A stretch of 24,066 bases of DNA from a virus. A program made the translations under genes and the position numbers. The stretch lies in IMG/VR virus record IMGVR_UViG_3300044608_003120, positions 1 to 24,066 of that record. One strand, given 5' to 3'. Positions 13,861 through 20,634 of the stretch are shown here, piece after piece; the first letter of the stretch is position 1; the number at the start of each line of letters is the position of its first letter. The notes below the pieces were generated by a model, which did no database searches, was not told the origin of the DNA, and saw only the letters and a program-made list of their open reading frames with translations.

Positions 13861-14871
13861 TTAACCCCCTTGTGCTGCGTCGTGACGCTGCAGCTCTTCA
13901 ACGGCCTTAATTAGCCTGTCTTGCGATAGAGACGTGCGTCCGGCAAGCACGGCTGCCTTGGCGGCATCCTGGGCAGCCTTCACGACCATTGCAGCAGATG
14001 ACCCTTCGAGTTTGGCGACAAGAGGTTCCCATGTGATAGTTCTATCCATCTGCACGCTAGACAGTGTAAGTTTTAGCAACTTTTCAATCTCTGCCTTTCC
14101 GGGCAATGGGATGAGGAAAACATCGTCGAAGCGCCTGAATAGCGCCGGGTCCAACGAGGACTCCAGGTTAGTCGTCGCGACGAGCAGACCAGGCGCGTCG
14201 TACTCCTCCATCTGCTGCAGCAGCGAATTCACGATGCGTGACACCTCGCCGATGTCCTTAGATGCCGTGCGAGATCGTGCAATGAAATCGCATTCGTCTA
14301 GCAGCAGCACGCATGGCTTTTCGCGCGCGCTGCTGAAGATAGTTCGTAGGTTCTGGGCAGACTCACCGAAAAAGGAGGAGATGAGAACGTCGAAGCGAAC
14401 CTTCATGAGAGGCAATCCAGTATTCCAGGCCAGCCGCTTTGCCCCCAGCGACTTACCACAGCCCGGGGGCCCGTAGAGCAACACGGTTTTGCGAGGCTTG
14501 AGTCCGAAGGTGCCTAGCCGATCTCGTGCCGCATACTCGGCTTCGATGCGTGCGAAACGCTGCTCCACAGCTTTGGGCAGAACCATGTGATGCTCCAGCT
14601 GGTCGTGGGGGATGAGCGCGGCCAGCGACTCCCCATTACGTCGACTAACAGGCAATTCATTGAGCGAGCGCTCTATGTCACCTGAAGGAATCGGCGATGG
14701 CAGCATACGTTTCGGCCTAGGCTGCTTGAGAATGGCCTCCAACTGCTCGGCCAATCTGACGTGGCCTGTTTTTCTTTCTGCTTCGACAATTTTACCCGCG
14801 AGTCGGTCCAAATCAGATTGTGAGCCGTCGACGATGGCTCGCACGACTCTCTTGATCATATCGCCGTTCAT
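13861..14871 (-). CDS. ietA: AAA-family ATPase, IetA-type
   Basis: A 336-residue AAA+ ATPase: Walker A GPPGCGKS (134-141), Walker B LLLDECD (189-195), sensor-1 Asn235 in VATTN, and a RRF arginine-finger pair at 246-247 (DPALFRRFDD). The N-terminal 90 residues are helical and probably bind the protease or the trigger. The start ATG 14871 has an AGAGGA ribosome-binding sequence 9 bases upstream (14881-14886), which fixes the start. It is coupled with the protease gene (3-base gap). In the known pair IetA acts as the antitoxin or regulator of IetS. The fold is of the classical AAA (FtsH/spastin-like) group; the partner gene makes the IetA call much firmer. Confidence 0.85.
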   Translation of the reverse strand: MNGDMIKRVVRAIVDGSQSDLDRLAGKIVEAERKTGHVRLAEQLEAILKQPRPKRMLPSPIPSGDIERSLNELPVSRRNGESLAALIPHDQLEHHMVLPKAVEQRFARIEAEYAARDRLGTFGLKPRKTVLLYGPPGCGKSLGAKRLAWNTGLPLMKVRFDVLISSFFGESAQNLRTIFSSAREKPCVLLLDECDFIARSRTASKDIGEVSRIVNSLLQQMEEYDAPGLLVATTNLESSLDPALFRRFDDVFLIPLPGKAEIEKLLKLTLSSVQMDRTITWEPLVAKLEGSSAAMVVKAAQDAAKAAVLAGRTSLSQDRLIKAVEELQRHDAAQGG

Positions 14872-14873
14872 TT

Positions 14874-14898
14874 ATTATAATCCTCTGCTGGCAGTCAA
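14874..14898 (-). promoter_or_regulatory. Possible promoter of the ATPase-protease operon
   Basis: On the minus strand TTGACT (14898-14893) and a perfect TATAAT (14879-14874) occur just upstream of the ATPase start, but they are only 13 bases apart instead of about 17, and the TATAAT lies almost at the start codon. A real promoter may use other elements. Confidence 0.25.
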
Positions 14899-14909
14899 TG
14901 GAGAGAGCG

Positions 14910-14929
14910 CCAGCCCATCCACAGGCTGG
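14910..14929. other. Inverted repeat in the leader of the ATPase gene
   Basis: CCAGCC (14910-14915) and GGCTGG (14924-14929) pair around an 8-base loop, about 40 bases upstream of the ATPase start. It could be a leader hairpin or an operator. Confidence 0.3.
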
Positions 14930-14958
14930 AGTCCGTTGCCAAAGACTGACCCAGGCAC

Positions 14959-14975
14959 ATTCGAATTAATCGAAT
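14959..14975. promoter_or_regulatory. Palindromic operator candidate upstream of the ATPase gene
   Basis: ATTCGA and TCGAAT flank ATTAA as a perfect 6-bp inverted repeat in an AT-rich stretch, about 88 bases upstream of the ATPase start. Size and symmetry are those of a dimeric regulator site; toxin-antitoxin operons are commonly autoregulated, but no regulator gene is seen in the pair. Confidence 0.35.
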
Positions 14976-15372
14976 ATTGCCGGAAAACAATCTTCATCAG
15001 ACTACCTCCAGATCATTATTTTTGGTTGAACCAGATGCAGAATCATAAGCGCAGCACCAGGGCGCTTGTTTTGGTAAATACTCCGATTGCGCAGCCGAGA
15101 GGCGCATTTTGCGGTGGCCCGGAGAAACTTTGGGCTGACGTGCGCACTTTTGCTCATGAACTTGATCTTGGCATTCGGGCTCCAATGGATTTGCTGGTCC
15201 TAGCAAGAGCTGATCAAAGTTACGTGGCGCGACCTGATCCACCGCCCTGGCTTCTCTAAGCCCTTCGGGAGTGGCCAGGGCCCATTCAAAGGTTGACGTA
15301 CTAGCCTTGCGCATGGCCCCAGCCTCATCTAGCCCGACGAAGGGCATGGAATCGCTTGAGCCATTCTAGCAG

Positions 15373-15413
15373 CTACTGTTACCGCAGCGCAGATCATCAG
15401 AGCGTAACAGTAG
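15373..15413. other. 10-bp inverted repeat with 21-base spacer
   Basis: CTACTGTTAC (15373-15382) and GTAACAGTAG (15404-15413) are perfect complements in opposite direction. Arm centres are 31 bases apart, close to three helical turns, which suits a protein-binding site or recombination site more than a terminator. No T-tract follows. Confidence 0.5.
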
Positions 15414-15842
15414 GCGGCGGTTCAGTAATTAGCTCGGAGCGCCCAAAGCCTCATCTTTTGACGACTTCTAATCCGGCACCCAGTTCGCCCAGCAATAAAT
15501 AAGCTGCGAGGCTGATCTGACCCGCTTGAACGCCGGCTGGGCAATGTTCGCTGGATCACATGTTGCTCAACCTGGTGCAGAGATGTTGCGTGTCAGCATG
15601 TAAGCATCTAAGGCTCTTGGGTCCTGGCTTTTTCCGATCGATCGTCGTTATAAGAAGTCCTCTTCATAGGAGTCGAGAAGTAGCACTACTGTCAAGCGAT
15701 ATGTCGACCAAGATACGCTAGCGACTGACCTTGATCGACGGCGATTCCGGGCACTTGACTCGACCAAACGCAAATACCACTAATTTTCCGCATAAACTAA
15801 GCGGGCATCGGGGTGGGCTTTCGCTTGAATGCAATGCAGTCA

Positions 15843-16484
15843 TCAATATTGCTCTGCGACCTCCATTGCTACCACCCTTTGACTGCAAGCCTCTACGACC
15901 TCGCGCCACCGCTCCGGACTGATCCCAAGCCGCTCAGAGGCATCATCTAAAGCCATCCCCAAGCGCAACAGCTTCTGCCCCCGCGCATAGAGCTCCCTCC
16001 AGGAGGCCGGCACCTTGATCAGAAAACCCTTGTCGCGGAGATAGTGATACACCTCCCCGTTCGCATAGGTGCGGGCATAAGGCCGAAATGATCCCCGCTC
16101 TGGTGCATAACGGCGGGCGGCCTGGAGGATGCCAAGCATGGCGATCTGCTCCAGGTCGTCCTTGGGGTGGCCGGTGCGGCGGGAGATGTTGCCAGCCACG
16201 GTCCTGGCAATGTCACGGTGCTGCAGGGCCAGGGCATTGGCGGCGGCATGGGGATTGACGGGCCGGTGCCGCCGCGGCTTGGCCGGGAAGGCGATCACCA
16301 GCTGAACGGCATCGCCCTCGGGGTGGGGCCGGGCTTGCGGTCGATGACCAATCCCAATGCGCTTGGCGCTGCTGGGCTTCGGCAGACACGTCGCCACGAC
16401 CGGCGGCCGCAGCGGCAGATCAAGCTGACCGGTCGCACCACAGCAAGCGGGCGTTCGCAGTGGCCGGGCGATCGCGTCAGTCAT
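15843..16484 (-). CDS. Phage-encoded sigma-70-like protein lacking region 4
   Basis: A 213-residue protein. Residues about 83-160 match sigma region 2: DIARTVAGNISRRTGHPKDD, LEQIAMLGILQAARRYAPER, SFRPYARTYANGEVYHYLRD. A region-3-like helix pair follows (GMALDDASERLGISPERWREV). The protein ends soon after (MEVAEQY), with no region 4, which normally reads the -35 box. The N-terminal 75 residues are Pro/Arg-rich and not conserved. The gene starts 3 bases after TerL. It may direct RNA polymerase to late phage promoters, as phage sigma factors do elsewhere, or be a broken gene cut short by the cargo insertion. Confidence 0.75.
   Translation of the reverse strand: MTDAIARPLRTPACCGATGQLDLPLRPPVVATCLPKPSSAKRIGIGHRPQARPHPEGDAVQLVIAFPAKPRRHRPVNPHAAANALALQHRDIARTVAGNISRRTGHPKDDLEQIAMLGILQAARRYAPERGSFRPYARTYANGEVYHYLRDKGFLIKVPASWRELYARGQKLLRLGMALDDASERLGISPERWREVVEACSQRVVAMEVAEQY
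16468..16475. repeat. HIP1 octamer GCGATCGC
   Basis: Highly iterated palindrome typical of cyanobacterial genomes, here at the start of the sigma-like gene. A second copy is at 22262-22269 in the extended form GGCGATCGCC. Supports a cyanobacterial host. Confidence 0.6.
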
Positions 16485-16487
16485 CGC

Positions 16488-18188
16488 TCAGCGGCTAAAG
16501 ACCATCGGTACCGGCGAGCTGCCGTAGCCCCTGCCGCGCCAGAACTGGGCCTCGATCCAAAGCACCCCTTGGCAGAAGGCATCCACCTGGTCGTCGACAC
16601 CGCCGCGGGGCGAGAAGGCCAGCAGCTCCTCAATCAGGGAATCGGCCTTGCGGGCAAAGCGAACCTGCCCCGCCTCCACCAGAGGGGCCACGGCATGGGC
16701 ACGGGAGGCCTTGCTGCCCTTGGGCGGGATGGCGATCAACCCCGGCACCTGACGCTTGAGCAGCTGGCAGACCGCCGGGCCGTTGGCGGCGTCTTCGATC
16801 AGGACGGCGTTTGGGCGCAGGCCCTGCCGCTCGAGGGACACCAGCGACGCCAGCAGGAACTTGATCACCCCTGGCAGATCCAGCCGCTGCCGATGGGCCC
16901 AGAGGGCTTCGATTTGGAGTTCGGCCCAGGGGTCCTGACCGCCAGCAGGGGAGTGAGTGGCACTCACACCCCTTGGCGAGCCTTGAGCCGCGGCCGCATT
17001 GGCGGCCAGCGCCAGCCCCTGCCGCCTGGCATCCACGGCCGGATGGCGCTGCGGCTCCAGCAGGCCCAGCAACGCAAAACCGCAGGCGTCGTTGTCTTTG
17101 CCGTCCTTGAAGCTCAGGTCGCAGCTGAGCACCAGCGGCGCGTAGCGACGGGGCTGGCCCGGAGCGGCCGGCAGCGGCGGCTGGATCCAGTCCTTGCGGA
17201 ACAGCAGGCCTTCGGCAGGACTGGGCCGCTGCTGATAAAGGGCGTTCCACCAGTAGGAGCCGAGGCGGGTGCGGATGCGCTGGAGAACCGCCAGGGGCAC
17301 CCGTTCCGGGCAAAGCGGTTCGCCCGGCTGGCGCCAATCAGGGACTTTCGAGCAGGTATGCGGAATCTGCATAGAAATGGCTTCCGGCTCGGCGATAGCC
17401 GGCAGGTTGAGCACCGTCCAGTGCTCCGGGTTCTCCTGGTTCTCCTGCTCCAGCAGCCAGGCGGTCATGTCGTGGTGATCCCAGCGGGTCTGCACCACCA
17501 CCTGCGCCGCCGGGAGCAGGGCTCCATCGGCCGTGAGGCCCGGTTCGGCCCGGGTGAACCAGACACTCTTCAACCAGTCGATCAGCCGCTCGCGCTGCAG
17601 GGCGCTCTTGGCGTCTTCCGGGCCCTTGTAGGGGTCGTCGATGATCCCGAGGTTGTAGCCCTTGCCTGTGAACGGGCCCTTCACGCCAGCAGCGATGCAG
17701 CCGCCGCGCTGGGGCGTCAGCCAGTTGCCCACCGCGGCCGAATCCTTGGAGAGGGCGTGGCCGGTGATCCGGTAGTAGTGCCGGGCTTCTCGGCTGTGGG
17801 CATAGGCCAGCTCGCCGGAGTAGCTGGCGATGGCGCAGAACAGCTCCGGGTGCCGGCTCACCCAGTAGGCGGGGAACAGCCGCGACACCAGCTGGGACTT
17901 TCCATGGCGCGGCGGACAACAGACGATCAGACGGGTGAGCTGGCCATTGGCCACCTGCTGGAGCAGGTCGATCAGGAGCTCCGACAGCCGGTGGAATTGA
18001 AAGCTCGGGAAGGCGCTGCGGATGAAGTCGCGGAACAGCAGGCCTTGGCGGGTCATTGACGCCCGGTCGGGATCCGGAACACCCAGTAAGCCCCAGTCGG
18101 CCCACAGGTCAGTGGCGGGATCCAGCAGCAGACCACCGTCAAGGCCAGACGGGGCTGGGGACCCAAGGGTGGAGGCAACACGACCCAT
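16488..18188 (-). CDS. terL: Terminase large subunit
   Basis: A 566-residue packaging motor. ATPase domain: Walker A CPPRHGKSQ (91-99), Walker B IIDDP (182-186), coupling motif region QTRWDHHD (233-240). Nuclease domain (RNase H fold): Asp357 in VLSCDLSF, Glu/Asp 465-466 in VLIEDAANG, Asp532-533 in VDDQVDAF. A Gly/Ala/Pro-rich insert (residues about 381-418) that is not usual in the family interrupts the nuclease domain and contains a 27-nt palindrome in its DNA. TerL cuts concatemeric DNA and drives it into the prohead through the portal. Its ATG shares one base with the TerS stop (TGATG). Confidence 0.9.
   Translation of the reverse strand: MGRVASTLGSPAPSGLDGGLLLDPATDLWADWGLLGVPDPDRASMTRQGLLFRDFIRSAFPSFQFHRLSELLIDLLQQVANGQLTRLIVCCPPRHGKSQLVSRLFPAYWVSRHPELFCAIASYSGELAYAHSREARHYYRITGHALSKDSAAVGNWLTPQRGGCIAAGVKGPFTGKGYNLGIIDDPYKGPEDAKSALQRERLIDWLKSVWFTRAEPGLTADGALLPAAQVVVQTRWDHHDMTAWLLEQENQENPEHWTVLNLPAIAEPEAISMQIPHTCSKVPDWRQPGEPLCPERVPLAVLQRIRTRLGSYWWNALYQQRPSPAEGLLFRKDWIQPPLPAAPGQPRRYAPLVLSCDLSFKDGKDNDACGFALLGLLEPQRHPAVDARRQGLALAANAAAAQGSPRGVSATHSPAGGQDPWAELQIEALWAHRQRLDLPGVIKFLLASLVSLERQGLRPNAVLIEDAANGPAVCQLLKRQVPGLIAIPPKGSKASRAHAVAPLVEAGQVRFARKADSLIEELLAFSPRGGVDDQVDAFCQGVLWIEAQFWRGRGYGSSPVPMVFSR
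16947..16973. repeat. 27-nt palindrome inside terL
   Basis: Arms AGGGG-A-GTGAGTG and CACTCAC-A-CCCCT flank one central G; only one position (A/A) is mispaired. It lies in the non-conserved insert of the nuclease domain. Confidence 0.55.
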
Positions 18189-18718
18189 CAGCTTTTCGCC
18201 TCGGGGGGCTTGATCGGTGCCCGGAGCAGGCCGCCGATCTCGGCGATCACCCGGAACGCGCCGACGGCGGCGTTGAACTGGCCTGCATCCATCGCCCGGC
18301 GGGCGCAGTCGTTCAGCGCAAAGATCTGCTCGGCCTGGTGTCGGCGCCGGTCAGAGATCAGCTCCTCCACCATCCGCTGCCGCGCCAGGGCCAGGTAGCG
18401 GCTGATCGTTTTGATGTTGGTGATTCCCCAGTTCTGGGCGGCTTTTTCCCTCATCTCAGCCAATGGCAGACGCTGGGCGACCCACAGCTGCGCCTCGGCA
18501 ATGCGCGTCTCCACCTCCATGTGGGTGGCGCGGGGCTTGTGGCTCTGGCTACGGCGCCCCCGCGGTGGGTTGCCCTTGCCCACCGGCCGGCTGGGGTCGG
18601 CGGCCGGCCAAACGGGCTGACCATCGGCGTCCTGCTGGGGAGGCGCCTGCCGCAGCTCCTCCAGCAGCACCTGATCGGCATCCACCGGCGCCTCGGTCGC
18701 AGGGGCCTTGCGGCTCAC
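18188..18718 (-). CDS. terS: Terminase small subunit
   Basis: A 176-residue protein. I chose GTG 18718, which overlaps the stop of the preceding gene by 4 bases (GTGA). After a disordered N-terminus, residues about 70-125 hold a helix-turn-helix part (AQLWVAQRLPLAEMREKAAQ, WGITNIKTISRYLALARQRM) followed by helical oligomerisation segments (QAEQIFALNDCARRAMDAGQ, FNAAVGAFRVIAEIGGLL), a layout usual for small terminases. TerS recognises the packaging site and hands DNA to TerL, the next gene. Identification rests on layout plus adjacency to TerL. Confidence 0.75.
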   Translation of the reverse strand: MSRKAPATEAPVDADQVLLEELRQAPPQQDADGQPVWPAADPSRPVGKGNPPRGRRSQSHKPRATHMEVETRIAEAQLWVAQRLPLAEMREKAAQNWGITNIKTISRYLALARQRMVEELISDRRRHQAEQIFALNDCARRAMDAGQFNAAVGAFRVIAEIGGLLRAPIKPPEAKS

Positions 18719-19074
18719 AGCAGGCCCTCCCGCAGGAGCAGCCGCACGTAGGCGGCCCACTGCTCGGGGGTGAGCACCACCCGCCAGGTGCCGCCACGGA
18801 ACCGCACCAACGTCGCAGCGAACGCCGCAGCGGCGTGCTCGGCCTGCAGGGCGGCCTCATCGGGCTTGAGGCGGGCGGCGGCGGCGGTGTTAGCCCAGCT
18901 GGCCACCTGGATCACATGGGCCGGCACGCCATCGAGATCGCCGGTGTCACCGCCGGCTGAGGTGGTCCGGCCGGCGCCGAGTTTGCGGCGCACCACCAGG
19001 CCCAACAGATCGCTCAGCAACTGGGCCGCTTCCCGCTCGGCCGCATCCCCCTTGCGCTTCTGGGGATTGGCCAT
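18715..19074 (-). CDS. Small nuclease-fold (Holliday-resolvase-like) protein with altered active site
   Basis: A 119-residue protein: KRKGDAAEREAAQLLSDLLG at the N-terminus and RRKLGAGRTTSAGGDTGDLD, then GVPAHVIQVASWAN. The layout follows the restriction-endonuclease-like proteins next to phage terminases, normally G(D)IxGxPxxxxExKN. Here the expected Glu and Lys of ExK are Gln and Ala (QVA), so catalysis may be lost or done by other residues. Starts 3 bases after the previous gene and overlaps TerS by 4 bases. DNA binding or a structural role in packaging is possible. Confidence 0.6.
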   Translation of the reverse strand: MANPQKRKGDAAEREAAQLLSDLLGLVVRRKLGAGRTTSAGGDTGDLDGVPAHVIQVASWANTAAAARLKPDEAALQAEHAAAAFAATLVRFRGGTWRVVLTPEQWAAYVRLLLREGLL

Positions 19075-19077
19075 CGT

Positions 19078-19503
19078 TCAGCTCCGGCCCGGCTTGATCG
19101 TCCAGAACGCCTTGCCGTGCTTCTCCGTAGCGGCGCCGGTGGCGACCGCCAGCCGCTGGGCCTCCTTGAGGGCCTGCTCCTGCTGTTGCAGCGGCTCGGG
19201 ATAGGCGTAGCTGGTGCGTCCGGCCGACCAGCAGAAGCTGCAGCCGTTGTGAGAGAAGGAGGCATCCAGCTCGCCGGACTCCAGGGCCCCGCTGAGTTGC
19301 TCCAGCAGCGGGGAGAGCTCGGCTTCGATGCTTTTTTGCTGCAGCTTGAGGACTGTGATGCGATCGAGCAGCGCATCGAGTGCGGCGCCGACCAGGGGAG
19401 CAGAGCTGGCGGTGGTGGCAGTCATCAACTGAGCCAGCAAAGGAACGGAGAGGCGCAGGCAAGCGACCTGCAGCAAACCATAGCGGCTCGATAGTCCGAA
19501 CAC
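19078..19503 (-). CDS. Small coiled-coil protein (Gp157-like layout)
   Basis: A 141-residue protein if GTG 19503 is used; ATG 19425 gives 115 residues and starts right at the helical core. The middle is a helix pair (LLDRITVLKLQQKSIEAELS, PLLEQLSGALESGELDASFS), followed by a beta part with CSFCWSAGRTSYAYPEPLQQ and a final AFWTIKP. This plan (long helix, small beta unit, W-x-I/V end) is like small recombination-associated phage proteins of the Gp157 type, but the match is weak. It lies between the RecB-like nuclease and the resolvase-like gene, in the replication/recombination operon. Confidence 0.5.
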   Translation of the reverse strand: MFGLSSRYGLLQVACLRLSVPLLAQLMTATTASSAPLVGAALDALLDRITVLKLQQKSIEAELSPLLEQLSGALESGELDASFSHNGCSFCWSAGRTSYAYPEPLQQQEQALKEAQRLAVATGAATEKHGKAFWTIKPGRS

Positions 19504-19521
19504 ATCGGTTCGGACAGTTGA

Positions 19522-20235
19522 TCACCACGGCCGAAAGCGGCTCACGTAGCCCGCCCACGCCGCTGCCCAGGCCGCCATGCACTCCTCGCGGGAATACAGC
19601 GGTGAGAAGCGCGTCTCGCCCGGCCGGGCCCAGATCGTTTGGCCGGCGTCGTAGTGCACGCCCCAGATCGCCTCCAGGGCCATGTAGCCGCCCAGCTGGG
19701 CGCGGGTGCAGTAACTGCCGGAGCCGGGTCGCGAGAGGGTCTTGAGGTCGGCGAGCACCCGCAGGCCGTTGGTGTGCTGGATGTAGCCGGTGTCGTAGGT
19801 GCCGGCCAGGTTGCGGACCAGGCAGCAGGTGGGCCGCTCTGAGGCGATCACCGTCACCTGCTGCCAGTGGGGGTGGGCCAGCAGCGGCTCGATCCAGTCG
19901 CGGTAGTCCGAAGCCCGCAAGTCCTCCAGCAGCTGGGCCGCCTGCTGCCGGTTGCGGGGCTGCGGATGGAAACGGCTGTGCAGCAGGGCCTCCAGCGCAA
20001 GGTGCACGGTGTGGCCCCGCGGCTCCCAGACGTGGCGGGTGGCCTTGATGCGGGCCATCGCCCAGTCGCTCTTGGCTGAGCCGACCACGCCGGTGACCGA
20101 CACCGCGAACAGGTGCTCCCCCAGCCAGTAGCGGTGCTCCGGGTCGGTGCGCTGCAGGCCTGGGATCGGTGCCAGCCAGTTGCTGGGGTCAGCAACAGCT
20201 GAGCTTGTGGTTGAGCTGGAAGAACGCCTGATCAC
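19522..20235 (-). CDS. RecB-like PD-(D/E)XK nuclease
   Basis: A 237-residue protein from GTG 20235, which has a GAGG ribosome-binding sequence 5 bases upstream; a longer frame to ATG 20490 exists but its extra part is only a translation of the repeat array. Motifs follow RecB-family nucleases: His motif RGHTVHLALEALL (about 73-85), Asp148 in AGTYDTGYI, Asp163 and Lys165 in LADLKT, and Q-x3-Y in QLGGYMALE (180-188). The fold matches phage exonucleases used in recombination (RecE/Cas4-like). It is downstream of the primase-helicase and the iteron array, so it likely works in phage DNA replication or recombination. Confidence 0.75.
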   Translation of the reverse strand: MIRRSSSSTTSSAVADPSNWLAPIPGLQRTDPEHRYWLGEHLFAVSVTGVVGSAKSDWAMARIKATRHVWEPRGHTVHLALEALLHSRFHPQPRNRQQAAQLLEDLRASDYRDWIEPLLAHPHWQQVTVIASERPTCCLVRNLAGTYDTGYIQHTNGLRVLADLKTLSRPGSGSYCTRAQLGGYMALEAIWGVHYDAGQTIWARPGETRFSPLYSREECMAAWAAAWAGYVSRFRPW

Positions 20236-20266
20236 CAGAACCTCACGTGATACACCAAATTGGTTG

Positions 20267-20629
20267 GATTCTTTGGACCCCGTTGCAGCGCAGGGGATCT
20301 GGGCAGAAGATCGAACGTGAGATTCTTTGGATACTTTGGATTCTTTGATCCCCAGGGACTGTCTGTTCCAGGCAGGGACGAGCCGCAAAGAATCCCAAGA
20401 ATCCAGATCGGATCCACCCTGGGTGGGGCGCCAAAGCGCTTGCGCTGGTTTGGAAGCCAAAGAATCCCAGGAATCCAACCCCTTCTCCATTGGTTGTGGG
20501 TCAGTTGCCCGTGCGCAGCGTCGGAATGGGGATCGCCAGCAAAGAATCCAATGAATCCCGAGAGAGTCCGTCGTGCCAGATGCGTCAGATCAATTGCGTC
20601 GCAGGGAGATCCAATGAATCGCAAGAATC
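20267..20629. repeat. Array of twelve 9-bp repeats (iteron-like)
   Basis: Consensus CAAAGAATC (reverse GATTCTTTG). Units: 20267-20275; a tandem triplet 20321-20347; tandem pairs at 20386-20403, 20458-20475, 20540-20557 and 20612-20629. Members of each group follow without gap, period exactly 9. The first four units point one way and the last eight the other; the turn lies at 20348-20385. Pair starts are 72, 82 and 72 bases apart. It fills the 400-base gap between the primase-helicase stop and the nuclease start, where no gene is needed. Best read as an iteron-type origin, partition or operator array. Confidence 0.75.
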
Positions 20630-20634
20630 CACCC

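Larger units (their letters stand above)
14872..15842. other. Gene-poor right flank of the cargo
   Basis: About 970 bases of lower GC between the ATPase gene and the sigma-like gene. A 116-codon minus-strand frame (14997-15347) and a 63-codon one near 15718 show no recognised motif; the former could be a decayed gene. The region contains several inverted repeats (14910-14929, 14959-14975, 15245-15280, 15373-15413). No tRNA, integrase or transposase was recognised. Confidence 0.5.

Noticed and set aside
14997-15347. A 116-codon minus-strand frame in the cargo flank
   Set aside because: No recognised motif and no convincing ribosome-binding sequence; it could be a decayed gene but cannot be supported.
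15487-15542. tRNA-like structure (7-bp arms GCCCAGC/GCTGGGC)
   Set aside because: The distance between arms is too short for a tRNA, and no T-loop or anticodon arm could be fitted.
16167-18059. A 630-codon open frame on the plus strand
   Set aside because: It is antisense to TerL and the sigma-like gene, both with clear motifs; its translation is His/Gly/Arg-rich without domains, as expected for a shadow in GC-rich DNA.
20236-20490. N-terminal extension of the RecB-like nuclease from ATG 20490
   Set aside because: The extra residues are translations of the 9-bp repeats (KES-type repeats), while GTG 20235 has a GAGG ribosome-binding sequence and begins close to the domain.
20267-20629. CRISPR array
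   Set aside because: Units are only 9 bp, in tandem without spacers and in both orientations; no cas genes are near.
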